Position numbers and translations under genes: made by a program | Notes under the pieces: model-generated | Database searches by the model: none | What the model saw: the letters and a program-made list of their open reading frames with translations, nothing else | What the model was told of the DNA's origin: nothing | Shown here: in pieces, positions 1-4,582 of the stretch | Position numbering within the stretch: the stretch's first letter is position 1 | Layout of the letters: every line of letters begins with the position of its first letter | NCBI GenBank assembly: GCA_946478975.1 | Contig: CAMLEO010000393.1 | Span: forward strand, 1 to 5,198 | Length of the DNA stretch: 5,198 nucleotides | Source: an uncultured Steroidobacter sp. | GTDB taxonomy: Bacteria > Pseudomonadota > Gammaproteobacteria > Steroidobacterales > Steroidobacteraceae | Reading direction: 5' to 3'

Positions 1-175
1 TGAGCAGCGACACGCATCGACCGTCCGGCGTGTAGCTGTGGCAGATGCCCATGCCCGTGGTCGAGCCCATGCCTTTGCCCGGCGCAGCGCTGCGCTTCGG
101 CGCGCCGCTGCTGGCGCACGACGCGTCGTATTTCGCAGCGTCCGAGAGGATTGCGAGCTTGGTCTCCAGGTCCAT
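1..175 (-). CDS. Radical SAM protein, putative DNA modification/repair family (N-terminal part, cut by window edge)
   Basis: Reading the minus strand from the ATG at 175 gives 58 complete codons with no stop before the left edge. The protein starts MDLETKLAILSDAAKYDASC and continues with a Gly/Ser/Lys-rich stretch (residues 22-41). It then has GMGICHSYTPDGRCVSLL at 41-58. This opening, with Cys20, Cys45 and Cys54, matches my memory of the radical SAM family annotated as putative DNA modification/repair protein, which is usually encoded beside a uracil-DNA-glycosylase-like partner. The CxxxCxxC cluster that binds the iron-sulfur centre should follow shortly after residue 58 and is outside the window, so the radical SAM assignment rests on family resemblance. 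The reaction is unknown for the family. No Shine-Dalgarno sequence precedes the ATG. Instead a 16-bp palindrome ends 5 nt upstream, so the mRNA may be leaderless. The gene is divergent from the VOC gene at 292. Confidence 0.8.
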   Translation of the reverse strand, partial: MDLETKLAILSDAAKYDASCASSGAPKRSAAPGKGMGSTTGMGICHSYTPDGRCVSLL

Positions 176-179
176 GTCT

Positions 180-195
180 GGCTGTATATACAGCC
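180..195. promoter_or_regulatory. Perfect 16-bp palindrome, probable operator of the radical SAM gene
   Basis: The sequence GGCTGTATATACAGCC is its own reverse complement over all 16 bases, and the symmetry breaks at 179/196. It lies 5 nt upstream of the minus-strand ATG at 175 and covers a candidate -10 element. The CTGT...ACAG ends resemble the enterobacterial LexA box. However, the spacing is 4 bp here and 8 bp in the LexA consensus, so this is not a canonical SOS box. Binding by some dimeric repressor is inferred from the symmetry and position only. Confidence 0.6.
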
Positions 196-211
196 TTCGG
201 CGCGCAGGCAA
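183..211 (-). promoter_or_regulatory. Predicted promoter of the radical SAM gene (-35 TTGCCT, -10 TATACA)
   Basis: On the minus strand TTGCCT (211-206) and TATACA (188-183) are separated by 17 bp, and each matches the sigma-70 consensus at 4 of 6 positions. Initiation about 7 nt beyond the -10 would fall at or next to the ATG at 175, giving a leaderless message. This fits the absence of a ribosome binding site. The -10 is inside the 180-195 palindrome, so a bound protein would occlude RNA polymerase. This is a consensus-based prediction only. Confidence 0.4.
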
Positions 212-241
212 GCGGGCCTGCATGGAACGCAGGAAAACCTG
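204..241. repeat. Cluster of short inverted repeats in the divergent intergenic region
   Basis: GCAGGC (204-209) pairs with GCCTGC (216-221) across 6 nt. CAGG-AAAA-CCTG (230-241) forms a second small hairpin. CCTGC at 217-221 can also pair with GCAGG at 229-233, so the hairpins are mutually exclusive alternatives. The cluster lies between the radical SAM and VOC genes (176-291), which otherwise holds only the palindrome at 180-195 and the VOC ribosome site. A regulatory role is possible but unproven. Confidence 0.35.
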
Positions 242-291
242 TCGCATCCAGACTAGTATTCGCTTCGTTTTACCGACGCGGGAGTGTTGCG

Positions 292-669
292 ATGAGCATC
301 CAGCTGGGTTCGATCGGTCAGATTTCGCGCTCCGTCCGCGACATCACGCAAGCGGAGCATTGGTACGGCACCGTGCTCGGCCTGCCGCACCTGTTCACCT
401 TCGGCACCCTCGCATTCTTCGATTGCGGCGGCGTTCGGCTGTTTCTCAGCCAGCAGGAGCAACCCGCCGCTGGCGAGTCCATCCTCTATTTCCGTGTCAC
501 CGACATCAACCGAGCCCACGAGGACCTGAAGTCCCGCGGCGTCGAGTTCACTGACGCTCCCCACATGATCCATCGCCACGCCGACGGCACCGAAGAGTGG
601 ATGGCGTTCTTCAAAGATCCGGAAGGACGGCCGCTGGCCATCATGGCGCAGGTGAGGGCGACGGCTTGA
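292..669 (+). CDS. VOC superfamily (glyoxalase/bleomycin-resistance/dioxygenase fold) protein
   Basis: This encodes a 125-residue protein with the paired beta-alpha-beta-beta-beta layout of the vicinal oxygen chelate fold. Module one is IGQISRSVRDITQAEHWYGTVLG (8-30) followed by strands AFFDCGGVRLFLSQ (41-54). Module two is ILYFRVTDINRAHEDLKSRGVEF (64-86) followed by FFKDPEGRPLAIM (107-119). The ATG at 292 was chosen over an in-frame upstream start at 151 because GGAG at 281-284 is ideally spaced (7 nt) and the fold begins here. The usual first metal-ligand His is Gln10. The Glu normally found in DPxGNxLEL is replaced by Ala116 in DPEGRPLAIM. It may therefore be a binding protein or bind metal atypically. 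Substrate and reaction cannot be deduced. The gene is tail to tail with the toxin gene, 12 bp away, and divergent from the radical SAM gene. Confidence 0.9.
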   Translation: MSIQLGSIGQISRSVRDITQAEHWYGTVLGLPHLFTFGTLAFFDCGGVRLFLSQQEQPAAGESILYFRVTDINRAHEDLKSRGVEFTDAPHMIHRHADGTEEWMAFFKDPEGRPLAIMAQVRATA

Positions 670-681
670 GCCGCCTCTGTG

Positions 682-1098
682 CTACTTCTTGCGGCGTCGT
701 TTGGGAGATTTGGGAGAAGGAATTCGAATTTCGTCATGCGCGATCATCCGACGGATCTCAATCAGTTCCTGCCGAATGGGCGCGGCCCACTTTTGCAGGA
801 TCGCAGGAATGTCACGTCCTTGTCGAAGGACAGCAACGATCGCGATGAATCCAGACGCGAGGGGTTCATACACGATGTAGTGCTCACGAATGGGGTAGAG
901 CAGCAGCGCGGTACCACCGGCCAGTTCATGCCGATCGCGCAATGACGCGTGATGTTCTGCAATGAACTGGGCCCCTTCGTGCAGATCTTCAAAGTAACGT
1001 TGGGTCAACTCCTTGCCCCAACGAGCACGCGACCAGGCTCGTGCCTCGCGTAAATCGGCTGCTGCGCGGGTGGTCAGAACATAACCTTTCCGGCGCAC
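682..1098 (-). CDS. Type II toxin, RelE/ParE family, with basic C-terminal tail
   Basis: This encodes a 138-residue protein. The RelE/ParE fold covers about residues 5-105: strand YVLTTRAAADLREARAW (6-22), helical RWGKELTQRYFEDLHEGAQFIAEHH (26-50), then strands TALLLYPIREHYIVYEP (63-79) and FIAIVAVLRQGRDI (84-97). ParE members poison DNA gyrase and RelE members cleave ribosome-bound mRNA; the sequence does not settle which applies. The protein is about 35 residues longer than typical family members. The extra part is a helix-like QELIEIRRMIAHDEIRI (110-126) and a basic PSPKSPKRRRKK tail. It starts at GTG (1098-1096), only 6 nt after the antitoxin stop and in the same frame, with GAGG close upstream, so translation is probably coupled. 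It is the downstream gene of the operon. The alternative call is a plain RelE/StbE-type toxin. Confidence 0.88.
   Translation of the reverse strand: MRRKGYVLTTRAAADLREARAWSRARWGKELTQRYFEDLHEGAQFIAEHHASLRDRHELAGGTALLLYPIREHYIVYEPLASGFIAIVAVLRQGRDIPAILQKWAAPIRQELIEIRRMIAHDEIRIPSPKSPKRRRKK
700..717. repeat. Perfect 9-bp tandem duplication in the toxin C-terminal codons
   Basis: TTTGGGAGA occurs twice back to back (700-708 and 709-717) on the plus strand. Read on the minus strand it encodes the repeated Ser-Pro-Lys of the toxin tail (SPKSPK). It is in frame and could expand or contract by slippage without disrupting the gene. Confidence 0.8.
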
Positions 1099-1104
1099 TC
1101 CGCC

Positions 1105-1332
1105 TCAGTCCTCTTCGTTGAAGTCCAGGATCGACTTTTCGGAAAACCGCCCCTTTCGCAGGTCGCCGAGACCTTCGAGGATGTTCAGAGCGACGGCCCG
1201 ATCTTGCATGTCCTGCCGAATCAAATGGCGGATGTACTCGCTGGGCGTGGCGTACACATCCTTGTCGCTCGCGCGTTCATCTACATACTTACGCAGCGCA
1301 TCGGTCAGCTGCACATTGAGGGTGCTGCTCAA
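1105..1332 (-). CDS. Type II antitoxin, ParD-like ribbon-helix-helix protein
   Basis: This encodes a 75-residue protein. The N-terminal ribbon-helix-helix DNA-binding part comprises strand STLNVQLT (3-10), helix DALRKYVDERAS (11-22), the family signature YATPSEYIRHLIRQD (27-41) as second helix, and a charged acidic end (SILDFNEED) expected to wrap the toxin. Antitoxins of this type neutralise the partner toxin and repress their own operon. I place the start at TTG (1332-1330) because a perfect AAGGAGG (1346-1340) lies 7 nt upstream and the ribbon begins at once. The longer in-frame frame from 1383 would add 17 residues unlike the family and would run back through the predicted promoter. The gene is first in the operon with the toxin, and the TGA (1107-1105) is 6 nt before the toxin GTG. 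Confidence 0.87.
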   Translation of the reverse strand: MSSTLNVQLTDALRKYVDERASDKDVYATPSEYIRHLIRQDMQDRAVALNILEGLGDLRKGRFSEKSILDFNEED

Positions 1333-1339
1333 GACGTTG

Positions 1340-1346
1340 CCTCCTT
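1340..1346 (-). promoter_or_regulatory. Strong ribosome binding site that fixes the TTG start of the antitoxin
   Basis: AAGGAGG on the minus strand is a full match to the 16S rRNA tail, with 7 nt to the TTG codon at 1332. No ATG or GTG is correctly spaced from it. This decides the start of the antitoxin and shows efficient translation despite the rare start codon. Confidence 0.8.
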
Positions 1347-1363
1347 CGAAAAATCCGCTGGCG

Positions 1364-1393
1364 GTAGTAGGCCAGACTGGCAATAGATGTCAA
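1364..1393 (-). promoter_or_regulatory. Predicted promoter of the toxin-antitoxin operon
   Basis: A perfect TTGACA (1393-1388) on the minus strand is followed after 18 bp by TACTAC (1369-1364), a weaker -10 with three consensus matches. Initiation would fall near 1357, leaving a leader of about 25 nt that contains the AAGGAGG site. The promoter is overlapped by the repeats at 1371-1410, as expected of an autorepressed toxin-antitoxin operon. It lies just beyond the end of the Lrp gene, so the pair has its own transcription start. Confidence 0.55.
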
Positions 1394-1410
1394 TAGTTGC
1401 CAGAGGTGGC
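1371..1410. promoter_or_regulatory. Nested inverted and direct repeats: probable antitoxin operator
   Basis: The main inverted repeat is CTGGCAA (1377-1383) with TTGCCAG (1397-1403), 13 bp apart and centred on the -35 element. A shorter one, GCCAG-A-CTGGC (1371-1381), sits in the promoter spacer, and GCCA (1399-1402) faces TGGC (1407-1410). CAATAG occurs directly repeated at 1381-1386 and 1391-1396, exactly 10 bp or one helical turn apart. Ribbon-helix-helix dimers typically bind such half-site arrays cooperatively. Assignment to this antitoxin is inferred from position. Confidence 0.55.
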
Positions 1411-1415
1411 AGTCG

Positions 1416-1862
1416 TTAGCGCTCGAACTTCGTCGACAGCACGATGGAGGAGGTGGTGCGTTCGACGCCGTCGAGGGCGCCGAGGGCGTCGATGAGCGCG
1501 TCCATGTCGGTGATGGAGTCGGTAACGGCGAGGGCCATCATGTCGAACGCACCGCTCACCGCCTGCAGCACTCGGACCTGGGACATTTTGCGGACGGCGG
1601 TTTCGACGCGGGCGGCGTGTTTGGGTTTGACGGTGATCATGATGTAGGCATGCACCGCGCCTCGTTCCTGAGTTTCGGACAGGCGAACGGAATAGCCGAC
1701 GATGATCCTGGCGCGCTCCAGGCGCTCGATGCGACTTTGCACGGTCGTGCGCGACAGGCCGAGGCTGCGAGCCAGGGCTGCGGTCGATTCACGGGCATTC
1801 TCCCGCAGCAGTGCGAGGAGTTGCTGGTCGATGGCATCGAGGGCCTGGGGGCGGTGTTTCAT
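1416..1862 (-). CDS. Lrp/AsnC family transcriptional regulator
   Basis: This encodes a 148-residue protein of the usual family length. The N-terminal winged helix-turn-helix is at about 8-55: ALDAIDQQLLALLRENAREST, then ALARSLGLSRTTVQSRIERLE as the DNA-reading helices. The RAM ligand-binding/oligomerisation domain runs from about 68 to 145 (AHAYIMITVKP through TSSIVLSTKFER). It carries SGAFDMMALAV (103-113) at the place of the family's G-x-(Y/F)-D effector loop. Lrp/AsnC proteins form octamers and sense amino acids. Its divergence from the lysine-type dehydrogenase operon, with 106 bp between starts, suggests it controls that operon in response to lysine or a breakdown product; this is inference. 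The ATG at 1862 has no evident Shine-Dalgarno sequence. It is upstream of the toxin-antitoxin pair on the same strand, but a separate promoter lies between them. Confidence 0.93.
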   Translation of the reverse strand: MKHRPQALDAIDQQLLALLRENARESTAALARSLGLSRTTVQSRIERLERARIIVGYSVRLSETQERGAVHAYIMITVKPKHAARVETAVRKMSQVRVLQAVSGAFDMMALAVTDSITDMDALIDALGALDGVERTTSSIVLSTKFER

Positions 1863-1886
1863 TCAATAGCCAGAGTGCCGAGGAGG

Positions 1887-1903
1887 TTCGGCGAAACGCC
1901 GAA
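1887..1903. promoter_or_regulatory. TTCGGCG-AAA-CGCCGAA inverted repeat in the Lrp/dehydrogenase divergent region
   Basis: This is a 7-bp perfect inverted repeat around AAA, 25 bp upstream of the Lrp ATG, inside the 106-bp divergent intergenic region. Its position and symmetry suit an operator, perhaps for Lrp itself. As RNA it would be a stable hairpin in the Lrp leader. The function is not established. Confidence 0.45.
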
Positions 1904-1905
1904 AC

Positions 1906-1933
1906 ATTGCCGGCCCGTCGGCGCTTTGGCAAT
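1906..1933. promoter_or_regulatory. ATTGCC-N16-GGCAAT inverted repeat, possible second operator element
   Basis: Perfect 6-bp arms at 1906-1911 and 1928-1933 have centres 22 bp apart, about two helical turns, between the two divergent starts. The right arm overlaps TTGGCA (1926-1931), a possible -35 for the dehydrogenase operon; I see no convincing -10 for it. Lrp-type proteins often bind several phased sites, which this spacing would allow. Confidence 0.35.
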
Positions 1934-1968
1934 ACCGGTCGGTGGCCGGCTTTTCGACAATGCGGGCC

Positions 1969-3042
1969 ATGAAGCACATCGTGGTCGCAGGCGCCGGCAA
2001 GATCGGCGTCACCATTGCCGATATGCTCGCCGCCAGCGGCGACTATCGCGTCACTCTCGCTGACAAAGTCGTGCGCCGCTCGGAGGGGCTGCATCCGGCG
2101 ATCACGCCGGCTGAGGTGGATGTCACCGATCCGAAGAGCCTCGCCAAGGTGCTCAACGGCAGCTTCGCCGTGCTCAGCGCGGTGCCGTTCAATCTGACTG
2201 CTGACATCGCCGTCGCGGCCAAGGACGCCGGCACGCACTACCTGGATCTCACCGAAGACGTTGCCACGACCCGTCGTGTGAAGCGCCTCGCCGAAGGCGC
2301 GCAGACGGCGTTCATTCCTCAGTGCGGCCTGGCCCCAGGCTTCATCACCATCGCGGCGTATGACTTGATCCGCCGCTTCGACACGCTTCATGACGTGCGC
2401 ATGCGCGTCGGCGCGCTGCCGAAGTTTCCGTCCAACGCGCTCAACTACAATCTCACCTGGAGCACCGAAGGGCTCATCAACGAGTACTGCGAGCCCTGCG
2501 AAGCCATCGTCAACGGCGAGCGCCGCGAAGTTCCGCCGATGGAAGAGCTGGAAGAGTTTGCGCTCGACGGCGTGACCTACGAAGCATTCAACACCTCCGG
2601 CGGCCTGGGCTCGTTGTGCGAAACCTTGAACGGCAAGGTGCGCAACTTGAACTACCGCACGATCCGTTATCCCGGCCACGCGGCAATCATGAAGGCGCTG
2701 TTGAACGACCTGCGCCTGCGCGACCGTCGCGATGTGCTGAAGGACATCCTGGAGAACGCGCTGCCCGCGACCCTGCAGGATGTGGTGATCGTATTCGTGA
2801 CCGTCAGCGGCAGGCGCAACGGCCAGCTGGTGCAGGACACGTATGCAAACAAAATCTACAGCGCCGAGATCAACGGCGTCATGCGCAGTGCGATCCAGCT
2901 GACCACCGCCGCCGGCATCACCGGCGTACTCGACCTGCTGGCCCACGGCCAGATCGCCACCCGGGGCTTCATTCGTCAGGAAGACGTGGATCTGAACACC
3001 TTCCTCGCGAATCGTTTCGGCCGCATTTACGCCGTCCGCTGA
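1969..3042 (+). CDS. Saccharopine dehydrogenase family enzyme, most like lysine 6-dehydrogenase
   Basis: This encodes a 357-residue oxidoreductase. The N-terminal Rossmann domain has GAGKIG at 8-13 and Asp32 at the end of the second strand, favouring NAD. Family blocks follow: CGLAPGF (119-125), YNLTWSTEGLINEY (160-173), NTSGGLGSL (208-216) and TIRYPGH (231-237). From memory these blocks and the length match bacterial lysine 6-dehydrogenase, which oxidatively deaminates L-lysine to 2-aminoadipate 6-semialdehyde. Saccharopine dehydrogenase (glutamate-forming) has the same fold and product and cannot be excluded. The next gene encodes the enzyme that consumes this semialdehyde. No lysine-ketoglutarate reductase domain is fused or visible, which favours direct deamination. 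The ATG at 1969 places the Rossmann motif at its normal distance; ATG at 1960 or GTG at 1942 are alternatives, and none has a clear ribosome site. It is cytoplasmic and probably controlled by the divergent Lrp gene. Confidence 0.87.
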   Translation: MKHIVVAGAGKIGVTIADMLAASGDYRVTLADKVVRRSEGLHPAITPAEVDVTDPKSLAKVLNGSFAVLSAVPFNLTADIAVAAKDAGTHYLDLTEDVATTRRVKRLAEGAQTAFIPQCGLAPGFITIAAYDLIRRFDTLHDVRMRVGALPKFPSNALNYNLTWSTEGLINEYCEPCEAIVNGERREVPPMEELEEFALDGVTYEAFNTSGGLGSLCETLNGKVRNLNYRTIRYPGHAAIMKALLNDLRLRDRRDVLKDILENALPATLQDVVIVFVTVSGRRNGQLVQDTYANKIYSAEINGVMRSAIQLTTAAGITGVLDLLAHGQIATRGFIRQEDVDLNTFLANRFGRIYAVR

Positions 3043-3045
3043 GGA
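3041..3045 (+). promoter_or_regulatory. Ribosome binding site overlapping the upstream stop codon
   Basis: GAGGA overlaps the TGA (3040-3042) that ends the first dehydrogenase and is 6 nt from the ATG at 3052. It fixes that start and indicates tight operon coupling of the two dehydrogenases. Confidence 0.75.
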
Positions 3046-3051
3046 TTCTTC

Positions 3052-4572
3052 ATGACACAGATCAATGTCGCGGCCGACGTGGCCGCAACGCTCTCGCGCC
3101 TGGGTGTTTCCGCCGATCTTTATAACAACGGCACGCTGCTGGCGCGCTCGCCGGTGAGCGGCGAGATCGTCGGCCAGTTGCGTGAATGCTCGGCGCGTGA
3201 AGCGAGCGAGCAGATCGAAAAGGCCCATCAGGCGTTTCTCGCCTGGCGTACGGTGCCGGCGCCGAAGCGCGGCGAGCTGATTCGTTTGTTTGGTAACGAG
3301 CTGCGCGAGGCGCGTGAAGATCTCGGCCGCCTCGTGACCTTGGAAGCCGGCAAGATCCTGTCCGAAGGGCAGGGAGAAGTGCAGGAGATGATCGACATTT
3401 GCGATTACGCAGTCGGTCTGTCGCGCCAGCTGTGTGGGCTGACGATCGCCTCCGAGCGTCCCGATCATCGCTTGATGGAGAACTGGCATCCGCTCGGCGT
3501 CGTCGGCGTGATTTCGGCGTTCAACTTCCCGGTCGCGGTGTGGTCGTGGAACGCGGCGCTGGCGCTCGTGTGCGGCAACTCCGTTGTCTGGAAGCCGTCG
3601 GAGAAGACGCCGCTCACCGCCGTCGCCGTGCAAACATTGTTTGAGCGGGCTGCTGCCAAGTTCGGCGGCGTGCCGGAAGGTCTGTCCACGCTGCTCATCG
3701 GCGGTCGCGCCGTGGGTGAAGCGCTGGTGGATCACCCGCGAGTGCCGCTGGTTTCGGCGACCGGTTCGACGCGCATGGGTCGCATGGTGGCGCCTCGATT
3801 GGCTGCACGCTTCGCGCGCTCGATTCTCGAACTTGGCGGCAACAACGCAGCGATTGTTTCTTCGACGGCGGACATGGATCTCGCGTTGCGCGGGATCGCG
3901 TTCGGCGCGATGGGAACGGCCGGTCAGCGTTGCACGTCGCTGCGTCGTTTGTTCGTGCACTCGTCGGTGTATAACGATTGCGTCGCGCGGCTGAAGAAGA
4001 TCTACGACTCGGTGGCGATCGGCGATCCGCGTGGCCAGGGCGTGCTGATCGGTCCGCTGGTCGACAAGGCATCGTATGAAGCCATGCAGGATGCGCTTCA
4101 ACAGGCCACTGCGATTGGCGGCAAAGTTCATGGCGGCACGCGTGTTGCTCCCGAACTGGGCGACGATGCGTACTACGTGCGTCCGGCGCTGGTCGAAGTC
4201 GCGTCCCAGGATGATGTGGTGCGTCGGGAAACGTTCGCACCGATTCTGTACGTGATGAAGTATGAGCAGCTCGCCGATGCGATCCGCCTCAACAACGATG
4301 TGCCGCAGGGCTTGTCGTCGTGCATCTTCACCAACGATCTGCGTGAAGCCGAACATTTCATTTCGGCAGTCGGCTCCGACTGCGGCATCGCCAACGTCAA
4401 CATCGGCCCGTCCGGTGCCGAGATCGGCGGCGCGTTCGGCGGCGAAAAAGAAACGGGCGGCGGCCGCGAAGCCGGCTCGGATTGCTGGAAGGGCTACATG
4501 CGCCGTGCGACCAACACGATCAACTACGGCTCGCGCCTGCCGCTGGCGCAGGGCGTGAAGTTCGATATCTAG
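3052..4572 (+). CDS. Alpha-aminoadipate-semialdehyde dehydrogenase (ALDH7/antiquitin type)
   Basis: This encodes a 506-residue NAD-dependent aldehyde dehydrogenase. It should oxidise 2-aminoadipate 6-semialdehyde (in equilibrium with piperideine-6-carboxylate) to L-2-aminoadipate. The visible active site includes Asn158 in SAFNFPVAVW, Lys181 in WKPSEKTP, the TGSTRMGR turn (from 237), Glu260 in LELGGNN and catalytic Cys294 in GTAGQRCTSLRRLF. ALDH7 marks are GEVQE (108-112), Arg293 beside the catalytic Cys, NVNIGPSGAEIGGAFGGEKE and the closing LAQGVKFDI. EVQE and that Arg lie where human antiquitin contacts the aminoadipate carboxylate. The protein is full length with no missing catalytic residue. 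It is second in the operon, 9 bp after the lysine-type dehydrogenase, which matches the pathway order. A close relative in Pseudomonas is called amaB. The strong match to ALDH7 makes other aldehydes unlikely as main substrate. It ends 10 bp from the convergent permease. Confidence 0.95.
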   Translation: MTQINVAADVAATLSRLGVSADLYNNGTLLARSPVSGEIVGQLRECSAREASEQIEKAHQAFLAWRTVPAPKRGELIRLFGNELREAREDLGRLVTLEAGKILSEGQGEVQEMIDICDYAVGLSRQLCGLTIASERPDHRLMENWHPLGVVGVISAFNFPVAVWSWNAALALVCGNSVVWKPSEKTPLTAVAVQTLFERAAAKFGGVPEGLSTLLIGGRAVGEALVDHPRVPLVSATGSTRMGRMVAPRLAARFARSILELGGNNAAIVSSTADMDLALRGIAFGAMGTAGQRCTSLRRLFVHSSVYNDCVARLKKIYDSVAIGDPRGQGVLIGPLVDKASYEAMQDALQQATAIGGKVHGGTRVAPELGDDAYYVRPALVEVASQDDVVRRETFAPILYVMKYEQLADAIRLNNDVPQGLSSCIFTNDLREAEHFISAVGSDCGIANVNIGPSGAEIGGAFGGEKETGGGREAGSDCWKGYMRRATNTINYGSRLPLAQGVKFDI

Positions 4573-4582
4573 CAACGACAGT

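Noticed and set aside
180..195. A canonical LexA (SOS) box
   Set aside because: The half-sites CTGT and ACAG are present, but the centre is 4 bp and not the 8 bp of the enterobacterial consensus. I report it as a palindrome of unknown binder.
45..554. Plus-strand open frames starting at 38 and 45
   Set aside because: They run antisense to the conserved radical SAM N-terminus and out of frame through the VOC gene, have no ribosome site, and encode low-complexity Arg/Ala-rich sequence.
662..673. CGGC-TTGA-GCCG hairpin as terminator between the VOC and toxin genes
   Set aside because: It has only four base pairs with no T-run on either strand, so it is too weak to call a terminator.
682..1410. 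Toxin-antitoxin pair as part of a transposon or integrated element
   Set aside because: I found no flanking target duplications, terminal inverted repeats, transposase or integrase. Such modules move often, but nothing here shows how.
1617..2063. A 148-codon plus-strand frame antisense to the Lrp gene, with a GAGGAGG at 1880-1886
   Set aside because: It is the antisense shadow of the Lrp coding region. The GAGGAGG is not followed by a well-placed start codon, and it is better explained as part of the divergent control region.
1789..4575. A 928-codon open frame on the minus strand
   Set aside because: It lies antisense to the whole saccharopine-fold dehydrogenase gene and almost the whole ALDH7 gene, both of which match well-conserved families. 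It is rich in Arg, His and Ala with no recognisable domain. This is the usual by-product of GC-rich codon use on the opposite strand.
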